Source: Cytidiella melzeri
Lineage: Eukaryota > Basidiomycota > Agaricomycetes > Polyporales > Irpicaceae
DNA length: 64,000 nucleotides
Direction: 5' to 3'
Assembly: GCA_022592445.1 (NCBI GenBank)
Contig: JABYQR010000198.1
Coordinates: forward strand, 1 to 64,000
A program made the position numbers and the translations under genes. The notes beneath the pieces were generated by a model. That model was not told the DNA's origin. It did no database searches and saw only the letters and a program-made list of their open reading frames with translations. Every line of letters begins with the position of its first letter. Position 1 is the stretch's first letter. Shown here piece by piece: positions 1-12,356 of this stretch.

Positions 1-172
1 ATTTTGAAATCCCGGTAGCATTGATAGGAGTGCCATGTGGTAGACCAGGTGCAGTTACAGTAACTACACCTTGGCATTTGAGGAGCCATAGAACTATGCT
101 GTCATGATCTGGGAATTGTGCTGAGTGTTAAACAGTTGTCAACTTACAGTAATACCTACTATCAGATTACAT

Positions 173-1590
173 CTACACACCGATTATTTGGCAAGTTTCG
201 GCATCAAACAGCTCCCAAGCCGTCTCAGCTACAAATGGGGACTTGCAGCATGCAACATTGAATGCAATGTGCTCAGGTAGAAATGGTATCGGTATCTTCA
301 GGCGGTGCAAGAAGTCTCTGCCAATTTCTTTCCTGTCATCAAAGCAGCAGACGACATTGCAAAGAGAAGGGAATTGATGTAGTGCCGCACCAAATTTGGT
401 ATAATCAGTGTTGGCACCCTTGTTATCCTTTTTCCATGGCCTATAACTCAGGCTGACTCGATGACAAATAGCTTTGATATGGCGATCACGAGAGCCATTC
501 GCGGCGGCTGCCTCATGATCACGAGGACATGTGAATGCAAGTTCGTAATCGGAGTAAGTGCTTGTGCCGTTGAGTTTGAAGTGGACTGTATCTCCTATTC
601 CATCTAGCTTTGATCAGCACCGCAAGAGCTATATAGCGTCCTGGATCAAGACTTACCCCAGCTCATGTTGATGTCGTCTACTTGTCCGAATGCAGTCACC
701 AACAATCGGGCAACGGCATTCCGCTCCGCATCAGACACAGCACAGAGTGGAAAGTCAGGGTACAGTAAGCATGTCTGTAGACATAACAACATGCAGTCAG
801 TGCATTCTGCAATGGTCACAAAGAGTGGCCCAGCGCCAATAGGATTCCGGCGAGGAGCAGTTCGGTGGAGAGGAACGACACCCTGAGCTGTACACGGCTC
901 CCAGGCGACCTTCTTGATACGAATCGTACGCGCACGCTTGAAACGCTGTAGCAGCTTGACCAATGCGTTGAACGAGAGTGCCTGGAAGTCGGACAAAACC
1001 ACTGTAGTGAATGGAGTGTGACAAGCGGATGATGGTATCGGTAGGTTCCCATACGGCGACGGAGAGATTGATGTGCGCATGTAGTTGGCGAAGTAGGTCC
1101 CGGTGAGTGTGAGATGGATTTCTTCAGCCTTAATGCCAAGGAACGGCACATGATGTAACCATGGATCTGTCTCTTCACTGTGACCAAAATATACATTGAC
1201 ACGGAACTTGTGTCTTGCCACAAGCGTGCGCAGGCTGCCGATACGCTCGCTACCCTTCCACCTCATCATGCATTGCACGGAGCGTACCATGTTGTGCGAG
1301 GTGATGTTGAGTAGCCTGTGTTCGAGTAGTAACGGGCGAAATGTCGTCGCCCAATACCTGCAAACGAGCGCACATGCTGCTATTGTGCGTAGGTCACCAA
1401 TTCCATGACCACGCGAGCCAGCGTAATCTGGTGCCATAGCGTGCAAGATAAGTGTAAATAGCTCGGGAGGGAGATCTGCGCCAGTCGCGCGATGAGATTG
1501 ACTGGCATACCGTTCAGCAATGTGAGTTATGTACTTGTAAGGTGAGAAAAGGAATATGCAACGTACAGGCCTAGACCTGCGCTGATACAA
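173..1590 (-). CDS. F-box-type protein, N-terminus uncertain
   Basis: The long exon opens with an F-box-like segment (LPPELFTLILHAM, then CALVCRYWATTFRPLLLEH), the usual substrate-adaptor module of SCF ubiquitin ligases. A GTAAGT donor at 651-656 and an AG acceptor at 595-596 remove 62 nt. Reading then continues in frame from 594 to a TAG at 173-175, adding about 140 residues with no recognised domain. The frame has no ATG before the F-box and an in-frame TGA lies just upstream of 1590, so the true start must be on an unseen upstream exon, or the 5' end is damaged. A deleted relative lies at 46.8-47.7 kb. F-box assignment rests on pattern resemblance; the target protein is unknown. Confidence 0.6.
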
Positions 1591-1694
1591 TGCAGAGCCT
1601 GGTCACCATGGGGAAAGGTTGACGCCAGTTCTCTCAATCTCTCTTTTGGCAAGCTATCCTTCATTCGTATCCCACACCAACACTGCTAGTGGTA

Positions 1695-1990
1695 TCAGAA
1701 TGGCAATAGAGAATGTCGAAAGTAGAATCTCACCAATGACATATCTTCCGGATGCCACTTTTTGTACGCTCGCGGCCGAAAGGTAGAAATACACGACTTT
1801 GCCACTAGTATGCCTGAGATATTAAGACGATGCAGCTCTGCACATTCTCTTTTTGTGCAGCCGTGAGGAGCATGGAAAATGTGCTGATCTGCGACTATTA
1901 TCATGGCGAGGGAACTGAGAGCGAAAGTCAACGTTGCACTAGTCAAATCATAGGTGGTAATCTCGTACCGCTGCGCGCCGTTGTCTTATG
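1695..1990 (-). pseudogene. Conserved fragment upstream of the F-box gene, duplicated at 47.3-47.7 kb
   Basis: The reading frame contains AMIIVADQHIFH and AELHRLNISGILVAK, matched by AMIMIKDQHVYC and GELHRLSISGNLVTK at 47337-47633. Similarity at DNA level extends past the stop codon into the spacer before the F-box gene. I do not recognise a domain. It may be the 3' part of a neighbouring gene or a broken duplicate; no start or splice structure could be defined. Confidence 0.4.
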
Positions 1991-3151
1991 CCTTATAGCT
2001 GGCTTGCTCCACTGCGTTTTGTGGATACCGTGTATCAGCCGTTGCGTTCAAGATACGTGTACTTCGAGCTGTGAATGGAGATAGAGCCTGAGAGTTACAA
2101 TCTGCACAAACAAATTCCAAGTTCAAGCTCGGAATGCATGTATTCGTCAGTCGGCTGTTTCCGAAGAAATGCATGACCATATCCGGAAACGAGCGTAGAA
2201 CATGCACTTGTGTTGCTTTGCCTACGACTTACTGTATTTCCCTCAAAAATTTGCCCCGTTGGCAATATTGAGCAGTTATGCCGGTGGACAATGCACTTGT
2301 CAGGTCGGTGCTCACGTTGGGAAACCAGGAAAGCCTCTGGGAGATCCGAATTTTCCTCGGCTTTATCTCCGAATATGGCTCAGCTCCAGCGGATTAAGGC
2401 ATTTGTACCTACGAGCGGGCAAGATTTGTAACATGCAACGCCAAATTTAATCTTGTCAACACTCTCGTTCAACACGAGAATCCATGTTCTCAACGTCCCA
2501 AGCCGTCCCAACCATACTACCAAGAACGCCTCGCGCACGCACGCAAAAGCACTTACACAAATCAGAAGCCTGATTTGGTGCCTGTACCTTTTCGCCCCCT
2601 GATTCGTGCCTCCCGCAAACAATCGCTACGCCGCTCGGTACCCTGCCGGCCTCTTCATATTCCCATCGCTACCTCAGGCTACTGTCGGCCTGATTGCTTG
2701 TTCACGTGGGAACGTAGTTAACGTTCTTTGGCACGTTGCCTTTAGTGAGAATTCGCGTCCTTAACGGTGCGGTTCAAAGGGACGTGCGAGCCATCGCCGA
2801 CTTTTAAGGAGTGTTTGTGTTGTCGACGATTTACTCATTGTTTGTTAAAGGTCATTGATTGACTGAGGGGGAAGGGTCGTAATATAGTGCTCTTCCCTGT
2901 GGATATCCCATCAACACTTACAGCGATTCGATCCGCCTCTCTATGTCAGTGCGATATAAGCGTTATGCGCTTAGCAAGGACTGCCCCTGCCCCTATTCAC
3001 ACGAGCACGAGCAAACACGTCTATCAGGATTACCGACAGGTTCACAAGGACTCTGAAACAAGGCCATTGACATAAAGCGTTTTACTGAGATGCACATTCG
3101 TTTCGGCAGCGTTGATCTGAGAGTGTAGTGGTTTTACGAACCGCAACTTTT
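1991..3151. other. Intergenic, nothing recognised
   Basis: No open frame here shows a known domain, a consistent splice structure or a paralogue in the window. It separates the F-box region from the 3' end of the transcription factor gene. Confidence 0.5.
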
Positions 3152-6100
3152 CTATTGATATTCAAGTCCGGATGCGCCGGAAGCACCGTCACCCAGATTG
3201 TGAAGATCCATAAGGTACGTCTCCCAGTCTTCCAACCTGCCAGTCACCACGAACTTAGACTGTCATCAATTCCAAAAAGAGAAGACTCACACAAAACCGC
3301 CTGGAGCTGAAGACCACGCTATCGAAGGATCAACAGATCCAAAATCGACTGTGTCTGGGTGAATAGCGCCATCTGTGTTTAAGCCAGACATAACGTCAGT
3401 CCATAACGTGTCGTTGTCAATACTACCAGTATTGTGAAGCACTGTTAAGCTCGTTGATGCCATCTCAGCTTGCTGGTATTGTGCGGGGGAGAGCATGCTG
3501 AGCAACGCTTCTAACACTGGGTTAATTGGAGGTTGCATCATAGAGTCTTCGGTTGGCAATGGTCCAAAGGATGAGGGAGTGATAAACGGTTCGTGGGTGT
3601 TCGATGTGGTGTCGAAGCTTTGAGAGACGCCCGAGGAAGAATTGATACTGTTTTGTGGACAATCGCCAAATGTCCGCAAAGGTATCGTGCTGAGCTCCGA
3701 GTCTTCGTTCGTATGCAAGATTTGGCTTGGACTTGATAGCGGCTGTGCTCGGTGTGCCTGAGTTTGCTGCTGCTGCTGCTGGAATTGCTGCACCCGCTTC
3801 GTCCCAGCGACTTCACGCTCCCCAGCCGGCGGAGATGGCTGCGAGTAGCTGCAATCTGCTGGAACGTCTCTGAACTTGAACGGACGTTTAGAGCCCGACG
3901 AAGGTCGCTCAGACATTGTACGATCACCTATAGCGACCAAGGACGATATAGCGTCCCTGGGTGAAGAATCTTAGCTTCTGAAAAACAACTTCTCGATAGA
4001 CACAAACCATATTCTGCCATAACCGTGATTCCTGAACGATAACCTAAGGTGAGAACGCCGTGGCCGTGAGCGATGATGAGATACAGCACTGACCTCGATT
4101 CCATGCATTTGGCAATGTGCATCACTTTATGGACCTCTTGCATGTCCTTCGTCGACTCAGCGGAAGCGCTCAACTTCTTGTCCCCCCATATGTTGAGCAG
4201 TAGCACGATGGCTGTGTTAAACAGTGCGTGTTGCTAATAAATATACGTGAAATTTCAGTGAACGTGCCAAGCCAAGTGCGTAGATTTGACTTGCCTCATG
4301 GATCAATTGCACTCGCTTGCACTGCTCATCCAAGACGTGAATACACGACCTAGCGGCGTTAGCGCAGATCGCAAGGTACGGGGACGACAACGGAGAGGGG
4401 TTACGTGGGGAGGGGATAAACGGCCTGTGCACCACAATCTGCAGATTATAGTATGCGACGTAGATGTTGGCTGATTGCATGAAGAAGAGGTCATTGTTCA
4501 TGTGCGGAAGGTCCCAGCGTACTGAGGGCGCTTGGTCAAAATGCGTGGCTACGATTGAACCAGAAAACATATAAATTACGCACGGTGAGCGGGAAGACCG
4601 TCGAGCCACCTGTTGAGCGCGGAATCGACCTGAGCAACGACTCGTTGTTGCCAGTCACGGCCTACCAGCCCGAGTAGAGCCTTTGACTTATTGATAGAAT
4701 ACTGTGGTCAACAGTCAACTTGGGGTTATGGGAACGGAATAGACTTATTACTGACAATCGTGCGCAATGCAAATGCATGTATTTGCGATAACCTCAACAG
4801 ACAGTTGAAGTAGACGACCTTTGAGGGTTTGTATTCTGGCTGTTTGAACGCCTGGGCCGGGTCAGGATGTAACCAGTATTCGTCGTCGCATGCAATGGGC
4901 AGGTCCAGGTCAAAGCTGCAAGCGGGAGAAGCAAGAACGCCATCAAGTAGGATTTTATCGAGTGTAGAGAGATGTGCTTACTCCTCATCTTGTATGGCCA
5001 ACGGCCGACCGAACATAGAGCTATGTGTCCGGTCATAGAGTACGAGCGCCCTGTGCAAAAGCGTTTGAGTTTCTTCAGTCGCAGAAAATTTACTAGGAAT
5101 ATGATTCAAAGACGCACCAGAAAGCACGCTTACGGAGCTCTCCCTCCACACTCGGCCTGGCCTCGTACGACTTCTTACGATGCGCGCCCAGTAACTGGGC
5201 AACTCTAATTCCATACCCTATGCAATACCACGACATCGAGGTTTCCACAGCATAAGAAGCTATGAGCTACAACTCAAAAGTACCCGTGCACGTCAGTAGA
5301 GAGCATCGCCAAGTTCGCTAGGATTAAAGTCACGTACATATGCCAGCTGCATATCATACAACGTCGCCTGTCTAAGAGAGATCACTCTCGTCCTTTGCAC
5401 CTGCTCAAACCACATCCACCCAGCAGAGTAATATGTCTTCTTATGCGCGCTTCCTTCGCCGTGTTCAGACCGTTCTTCGTCAAGCAACACCCTCGGATCA
5501 ACACTCACCGTCGCGCCCTGCGCACACACCATTAACAGCACAGCACCGAACCTGTTGTCACGCAGGTGCAGCCCCGCACGGACGTCCCGCTCGAACGTCG
5601 GCTGGTGCAGGAGGGGTGTGTAGGTGTTGATTTCGGAGAAGTAGAGCGAGATGAGGTGGTGGAGGAGGTCTGGGGGAGGGAAAGAGAATGACGGCTCCGG
5701 GTCGTCCAGTGTTCTGAGGACCCACTGGTGTTATAAGTGTGGTTACTGTGAGTGAGAAGGATGTGCGATGCAAAAAGCGAGGGCGTACCTTGTGTTCTGT
5801 CCAATACTCGACGCGCTTGGGCTGAAATGTGAGACTCTCGTGCAAGCTTCTATCTTTCTCCTTTGCTTTCCCGTTACTGTCGCCAACTTCCTCCAAGTTA
5901 TGGCCATTCTCTCCGGCCTCGCCTTCCCCGCCATAACTCGGAGTTATACTTGTATTCAGCTGTCGACAGGGTATTGGAGCACCGTCAAAGACCAACTCCC
6001 TCCTCGTGTCCAATGCCGCCTGGATAAACATCATACTGCTCGACTTGCCCTGGAAGCTGTTTTTGTTGTGGTAAAGGGTCATCCTCTCCAGCGGCTGTAT

Positions 6101-6885
6101 CAGCTCTTTGTGCGTCGAAACTTCGTCATCGGAAGGGTCGAAGTCCGGTTCGTGCTCTTCTAGTGTTGGCGTTGGAACTGGGGGTAGGGGGGAGGGAGGT
6201 TGGATGAAGCTGGAGAGAGTTGATGTGGATGTGTGAGGAGTGTCGCTCAGTTCGGTCTCATTGGTTGTGAAAGGATTAGTCGTCCCAGTTGGAGCAGCAT
6301 CTGTTCCTAGGGAGGCAGCGCGTTCGAAAAGCCCAGAAGGGTCGCCGTTGGGATACAGCTGGCGGTACTTGGCAAGGAGAGCACGTGTCTCTACCAACTG
6401 CTCCTCGAGTGACTTCACGTACCTTGAAAACAGCGTGAGTACACACAAGTTTTCTTTCGAGATTGGAAAGTACTCGCCCTGCGTCCGGCACTCGTTTCTA
6501 ACGAGATTGGTCAGTGTTGTTTCCGCTTCGAGAGAAGGCAAACAACAGACCTCGGCAGACTGGAAGTAAGTGCATTTATACTTGTAATACACGCAGTTCG
6601 TGCAAACGCCGCTTGCAGTCTTGCCCCCGTCGCCTGCGTACCAATTAGAAAACTGAGTGGCTATTCCGCCCTTCTTCTCTCGGGCCGAAGCAAAAAGGTG
6701 TTGCTTACTTACAGCGCACTACAGTTTGGAGGCGTTGTCAGCAATTTATGCCTATTTCTGGGTAAAATGTATGTATGAGAACGGTTACCTTTCCGACGTC
6801 TACACATGTCACAGGCCCGAGTCTTGCGAGTCTTGCGGCGAGGATTGCTGCGAGTTGTGTCGCTGTCGCCTTCGACGGAGGACAT
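3152..6885 (-). CDS. Zn(II)2Cys6 transcription factor with fungal-specific TF domain
   Basis: This is a binuclear zinc-cluster regulator acting in the nucleus. The N-terminus reads ACDMCRRRK, then V-R-C supplied by a 6-nt exon, then DGGKTASGVCTNC and KYKC, giving all six cysteines. A dimerisation coil follows (YVKSLEEQLVETRALL). The middle-homology region appears over several exons: MWFEQVQRTRV, FGRPLAIQDEE, FDLDLPIACDDEYW, MQSANIYVAYYNLQIVVHRP and MLLLNIWGDKK. Downstream is an acidic, Q-rich tail. The ATG at 6885 is the first in frame before the zinc cluster. The last exon follows a GTGAGT donor at about 3286 and ends LEDWETYLMDLHNLG, with a stop at 3152-3154. One intron near 6.45 kb looks GC-AG. 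Targets cannot be read from sequence. It is divergent from the SRPBCC gene. Confidence 0.88.
6713..6718 (-). other. 6-nt microexon of the Zn2Cys6 gene
   Basis: Direct joining of the flanking exons would leave out the third cysteine. The hexamer TGCGCT, preceded by CTGTAG and followed by GTAAGT on the minus strand, restores phase (G|TG CGC T|GC) and gives Lys-Val-Arg-Cys-Asp, exactly what the family requires. The flanking introns are 70 nt and 79 nt. Confidence 0.75.
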
Positions 6886-7532
6886 GGCTGTAACGTTGGA
6901 TATTCCTGGCAGAGGCTTGCTAGTCAACGTTTAGAAGAAAGACAAGTCCGAACGCGGCTCCGAGTTGCACTCACGATCAAGGAACGGCAGAGTTGCAGCC
7001 TAATCTAGAATTTGAACTGTGACACGACTGTAAAGCCAGGCGTCGAGCGTTCTGCGAAACGATGTCGTCTGGGGTGCAGCAAAGTACTTACGAAAACTGT
7101 GAATCATCACGCTGCCGTTAAGACCTCGCTGCGGGATCGGGAACGGATTCAGCTCAATATACGTACATGTAACACATACCCACTGAATGAATTATCAGCC
7201 TGACGTTGCTGGACGCCGTACAGCCGTCGAAAGTGCTGCAGATGTATGGCTCTGGCACTGTGCGTTGCCAAGTGCAAGTAGTGAATAAACCGGTTGCGTC
7301 TGGCAAGATTTTTGAACTACTATGAACTGAACTGATAAGACTGTGTGGAAGCGCCTCATCCATTTTCTTATCTTACATAATCATACCTATGGTATTAGTA
7401 GCTTATCAAGAGTTCTGACGTATACATGGCCTCATAGTTCACACCGCGTAGCTACACCTTCCCTAGGCCTACATTTTCCTGACGTACACTCGACATACAC
7501 TAGGTTCCGGACGACCATTCTACACCCAAGAT
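6886..7532. promoter_or_regulatory. Divergent intergenic region between transcription factor and SRPBCC gene
   Basis: About 650 bp separate two diverging start codons, so both promoters must lie here. No clear TATA box or operator was identified by eye. Confidence 0.45.
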
Positions 7533-8228
7533 ATGCCTGGCAACCTTCCTCCGACTTCGTCAGACGGCGTACTCGCCGTAACAGGGTCGAGTGTCATTGA
7601 CGCACCAATTGACACCGTCTGGCGGGTCCTGATGGACTTTCCGGCCTATCCTGAATGGTATGTGTTACACACGCGAACGAGGCTTGAGATTGAGGTTGCT
7701 GACATGCATGCGTATACAGGAACTCGTTTGTGTGCGTATCATGGCTAGAACATTACAGAACCAGCCACCTACAATCGTAAAATGCTAACACACGCGCCGC
7801 TGCACGCTCTTGATAGACGGAAGCAGTGCGTGGTAGACCATTCGGACAACCTCTTACCCGACCAAGTTGCCCACGAAGGCGCGTATCTCCACCTCACCGT
7901 ACACCTCCCACCGTCGATGTCTCCCCCGTCCCGTTTTTCCCTGCTCAGCCCGTCGACGACGCGGCTGGTGGTTTCTTTGGTGGACGCAGAGCACTACAGG
8001 GCGGCGTGGACGAACAGGATGCCCAAGTGGCTGATGACGACGGAGCGGTGGCAGTGGCTCACGGTTGTTGAAGAAGAAGACGGGAGTAGGAAGACCAAGT
8101 ATGAGACGATTGAGGTGTTTGACGGTCCTGCTGCGTGGATTGTGAGGTGGTTCGTGGCCCCGTATCTGAAAGTGGCATTTGAGGGGATGGCGACGGACTT
8201 GAAGCGACGAGCGGAGGGGTCACGGTAG
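7533..8228 (+). CDS. SRPBCC (START/polyketide-cyclase fold) family protein
   Basis: Spliced product of 182 residues. Exon 1 (7533-7657) carries IDAPIDTVWRVLMDFPAYPEW, the first strand and helix typical of SRPBCC ligand-binding proteins. Exon 2 is only 12 nt (7720-7731), coding N-S-F-V, and exon 3 (7817-8228) codes the remaining strands and a C-terminal helix ending LKRRAEGSR. Phases are 2 and 2, with GTATGT and GTGCGT donors. Members bind hydrophobic ligands in a cavity; the ligand here is unknown. No signal peptide or membrane segment is seen, so it is probably cytosolic. The same exon arrangement recurs in the gene at 41.2 kb. Confidence 0.8.
7720..7731 (+). other. 12-nt microexon of the SRPBCC gene
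   Basis: GAACTCGTTTGT lies between a TACAG acceptor and a GTGCGT donor. It completes Trp with its first G and contributes Asn-Ser-Phe plus two bases of Val. Omitting it shifts the frame or loses the conserved N-x-F-hydrophobic segment. Confidence 0.75.
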
Positions 8229-8370
8229 AGTATTTTGAGCTGTACTTATCGACAAACATATCTTTAAACATGGAACAATCTCTTATCACCAGGCCTGGGC
8301 GAGAAGCTTATAATTAGTGACGTCGAATAATTATAACACCATATTTCGACTGATGCGGACCTGATATGCA

Positions 8371-8378
8371 TATAAGTA
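8371..8378 (+). promoter_or_regulatory. TATA-like box
   Basis: TATAAGTA, 65 bp before the ATG of the membrane-protein gene at 8443, is a plausible core promoter element. Confidence 0.4.
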
Positions 8379-8442
8379 TCTACCACTCACAGCGGCCCTT
8401 CCCACCATCGTCGTCCCCCCTCTCGCACCACCACCGACGACG

Positions 8443-9655
8443 ATGTTCACCTGGAAGACCCTCTCGTTTCTGTCGCTATTGGGTGTCGGATACGCGCTCG
8501 ACACAGCTGTCTCCGTCGACTTTGATACCGACGTCGTCTTCGCTCCTGCAGACGCATGGCACGAAGAGTACAACACTGCCTGTGCGTCTGACGACCACTA
8601 TACCAGCGTAATCAACGCTACCGCGTCGCTGACCTTCACTGGTATGTTTTCGTCAGCTCCATCCTATTTAGACCTCCATATGAACACTGGGCGGCACTAG
8701 GGAACCGTGTGCAGGTATCAGGTCTCCGGAACAACAACTCTGGCAGCTTTTCCATCACGATTGATGACATGGCCACCCATACATACAACTTGCAGTCCGC
8801 AGACGTCCTGTGCGAACTCTTCATTGACTATTTCCTCGATCTCGGCACCCACAACCTCACGCTCTCCTTGTCGGATGTGAACCAGCCTGCGTACAGTATT
8901 TATGATGGGGAGATTTGGGGGACGAACTTGGTGCTGCATTTGACCGATATTGTGTATGTGATTCCCTGAGTTGCTCTGTGAAGCTTGACGGAACGATGGT
9001 GCGTTTTGGCTGAACAGATACTTTGTGCCTGAGACCAACGCGACCGCATCTCTCTCGTCAACCGCATCCACGCACAAAGCAGCGATCGTCGGCGGAGTTA
9101 TAGGAGGCGTCGCTCTGCTTTTCGTCGTATTTGCTGCTCTCGTATATGCTTTGAAGAAGCAGCCGGGACAACTCAGAAAGAGTGCGTCTCACCTTCAGCT
9201 TTCTCCCGTGCAGTATGTTTTGAACTTACCATGTACCCAACCAACCACACCAAATGTGCAAACAAATTCGTCCAGGCCGCCACTCGTTCGATCCGAGGCA
9301 CCCAAAGAGCACGGTTTTCATCACCGAGCTGTCTCCCCGCTCGCCGCGCACCGGCGGGTTCGAAGACGCCATGGACTCTAAGCTCCCGTCGTCATACACA
9401 CGGATGGAGGACGACAACGGCCCTGCTGACACCAAGAGCCCTTTCGCCGGTACGCTCTCTTTCTCTCTCACCTTCTCCTTTTGACCTCATCCAACATTGT
9501 CCCTAGACCCCGCGCACAACAACGATCAGGCGACGCTCGCTGTACCGACGTTAGTGTACGCTTCTGCCCAGGGTGAGAGAGTCGGAAAGGGTGGGGTGGG
9601 GCTGAGGAGCAGAAGCAAGAGCCCGATGCCGTCGAGGAGAGAGTCGGATGTGTGA
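8443..9655 (+). CDS. Single-pass membrane protein with secreted ectodomain
   Basis: Five exons (8443-8641, 8722-8953, 9018-9181, 9276-9449, 9507-9655) join in frame to 305 residues. A signal peptide (MFTWKTLSFLSLLGVGYA) leads an ectodomain of about 175 residues with several N-x-S/T sites and strand-rich sequence. One transmembrane helix follows (AAIVGGVIGGVALLFVVFAA), then a basic stop-transfer KK and a Ser/Pro-rich cytoplasmic tail of about 115 residues. This architecture is common in Agaricomycete genomes and usually annotated only as a transmembrane protein. No enzyme motif is visible, so a cell-surface or wall-sensing role is speculation. Confidence 0.8.
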
Positions 9656-10403
9656 GGAGGTGGTGGTGGTGATGTGTGCTCTCGCTTTTCTGTGCTTTGT
9701 TGGGGCGATTCTGTAGACTTTGCTTGCTTTACATCATCTCATGACTTTCTCATCTCATTCAGATTTCAGCTTTCTGTATACCAGCCAGTTCTCGTTCATA
9801 TCCTCAGCCTCGCTTTCCATCACTACTCTTTACCTATCCATTCCCTTGCTTTCTGTTGTACATGTACAATAGCCATGTGCTTGTTCTCATTCCTGCTTTT
9901 TTTGAGACAGGTATATTATATCTTGTAGATACTTTGCCACTGTGTTGTCGGTTTAGCGAAGTTGTATGTACTTCTTCCATGCCGCGTGTATCACAACATT
10001 GCAATTGTACGAGTAATTTATGACCACGCATGACAGACCCGTCACCCGATCTCCTTGGCGCAGAGTGGAAGACAATTTCCACTTCAGAACGAACACTGCG
10101 TAACAAGCCACATATATCCTATCAACAAAAGGCATTCTGAAAAAGTACATGCTTTCTTACGTTTTTTCTTGTGATAATATTTGCCTCAATAAAGAATCTC
10201 TGTTCTTTTGTGCTTTCTCCACTGAATTAACAGTCAATTTCCTGACGTGGATAAACAGCACATTTTGTCTCTGTTTTTCATCTGAAACATAATTCAAATT
10301 AAATTGTTGTGGATTACAAAGATATTTGGAGGTATTGCTATGCAAAGGCCATGAGGTCATAACATACACCAGCAATGCAGTTACTGCAGCAACGCTATGG
10401 CAT

Positions 10404-10449
10404 GGTTACATATATATACACGTACAGGTTACATATATATACACGTACA
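10404..10449. repeat. Perfect 23-bp tandem duplication
   Basis: Two adjacent copies of a unit starting GGTTACATATATATACACG are identical, pointing to a recent slippage or duplication event in an AT-rich stretch. Confidence 0.85.
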
Positions 10450-11396
10450 GATTGCACTACAGAACAAGTAGTAGGTGTATGTTTGCAGCAGGCATCAACG
10501 TCCCCTGTCAACTGTGGACTTGGCTGAGAAGCTGCTCCCCAAAACCTGATCCCGCAGCTGGTACAGATTGAGGTGATAGTCTGCCATAGTGACACGGAGA
10601 CAGGGCTTGACGTGACAAACAGGGACACAAAGTGGAAATTGACAAGGAGGTGGTGGCAGGCGTGAAGCACAATGCTTTCACCAGCTATCAGACTTTGTTC
10701 AAGTATCTAGCCCAGTAAAGACCAAGTTAGTATTCTGACTACTAGCTATGTAGTACAGAGGGGTTTTGCTTACCTAGCCCAGTAAAGACCAAGAGGTCGA
10801 GATGGGGGTCTAGGAGTGTACATGCAGCAGTATATATAGATGTCAGGGACCTGCACACAGACCATGTTAAGGGCAGGCTTTGCAAGAAGCCATGTAAATG
10901 AAGAACAATAGAACTACCTAAAGGAGAACAATAGCTATTGTCTGGACTCTGCCAAGACCTCTACTCGTGAGAGAATCTATCTAAAAGGAGACCAGTTATT
11001 GTATTCCATTTCCACACCTGTGAGAACATTCTTAAAAATAGCAAAAGAACAATAAGAGTCCATGTGTGTGGTATCTATGACGTCAAACCCTAGCTATGGG
11101 CTAAGCCATGTGGTTGTAGCCATGTAGTCTTACATAAGCTGAGTCACGTGCCAGTGTGATGTAGCAGCAAGTAATGTGACCATGTAGAGCCTCTAAGCCA
11201 CGTGATACGGACACTTAATAGACATGCAAGGGGTTTGTGCAGAGAGGGTTGCAACTGGGTTGCAACCGGGTTTCAACCTAGTTTCAAAGGTAGAACTTAG
11301 AGGTAAAATGCAAAAAATAAGGCCTAGTCAGGCCATCCACGACACATAGCTTATCTGCAATTGTCCTTTGGAGGGAGCAAGGAGCCACCTAATGTG

Positions 11397-11933
11397 ATAG
11401 TCTCCCTCAAAGTTGATGCAACATTGCTGCCAAGAGAAGGCAACATTAAAGTGCTGTAAGGTAAGACTTTTGATGTTGTGATGGCCAATGCTGTAACCCT
11501 AGCAATATTCCTATTCTTGCACAAACTGGAGGGCCTGATTGGTGCTGCATTTTGTAGTTGATTCCAAAATAATTCCCTGCCAATAACAAATAGTTGACTG
11601 TCAAAATCAGGCAAAACCATTGTTGAATTATTCTATTTGGCAGGGGATTATGGAACAATGTGCCTACGTAATGCTGCACTAATCAGGCCCTAACCCTTAT
11701 ATGAGTTGGTTTGGTCAGAGTATAAAATAGGTGGTGATCCAATCTTTCTGGTGTGTGCAAGGCCAGAAAGCCAGATTCCTCCTTAGCCCGTAGTTTGTCT
11801 CTGTATATTTCTGTGTTTGTACTCTGATTTAAGGTTACAGAACCAGCTATCACAGTTCCAAGGTCCTAATCAACAGTAACTCAATGTTGCCTCTACTTGA
11901 CAGCAATGTTGCATCAACTCTGAGGAGGACTAT
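11397..11933. mobile_element. MITE-like element with ~50-bp imperfect inverted ends
   Basis: The left end (11397-11447) and the reverse complement of the right end (11883-11933) align over about 50 bp, sharing the block GTTGATGCAACATTGCTG. TGTG flanks both ends and may be a 4-bp target duplication, though that is weak. The 537-bp body has no coding frame. A TATA-like box near 11720 may be incidental. I infer a small non-autonomous DNA transposon of unknown superfamily. Confidence 0.45.
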
Positions 11934-12188
11934 TGTGTAGCTTGATACTGAGCATCTCAGTTCTCTGAATCAACACAGCAGCCATGCTTGGCTATAAACA
12001 TTTGTAAGTGCTTACACGCATAATCAGTGGAAGTCAATGACTGATGCCTTTCAGTGTTTTTGAGGAAATACAAGTGCATGGCATGCATAGCCTTCATTTG
12101 TTGCTGAAAACTTACCATCATGTACTCTGCAGAGGCAGAAAGCAACTCTTCTCCGATTTGGTTCCTGCTGCAAGAGTTGGAGAACTTG

Positions 12189-12356
12189 TGTTGTATTTTA
12201 TCTTTCTGCTTGGTTTTGTTTGTTTCTGTCCCACCTTTCGTCATTCTGCACAGATTACCTGTTTTGGGATTCTCTTTTTATCTAATCTAATTTTTTGTTG
12301 TGTTTATCTTTCCAAGCCCCCTTTCCATGCATGCTCCAAACCCTGCATTCACAACA
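12189..12356 (+). repeat. 5' LTR of the gag-only relic
   Basis: 168 bp, starting TG and ending CA, similar to 14047-14265 but lacking about 50 bp found in that copy. Confidence 0.6.

Larger units (their letters stand above)
9656..12188. other. Non-coding transition into the repeat island
   Basis: No supportable gene. CpG dinucleotides become rare from about 10.1 kb. The stretch holds a perfect 23-bp tandem duplication (10404-10449), a 20-bp direct repeat (10707-10726 and 10774-10793), and an inverted-repeat element (11397-11933). Confidence 0.6.

Noticed and set aside
5768..6163. 131-codon plus-strand frame
   Set aside because: Antisense to well-supported exons of the Zn2Cys6 gene; no domain.
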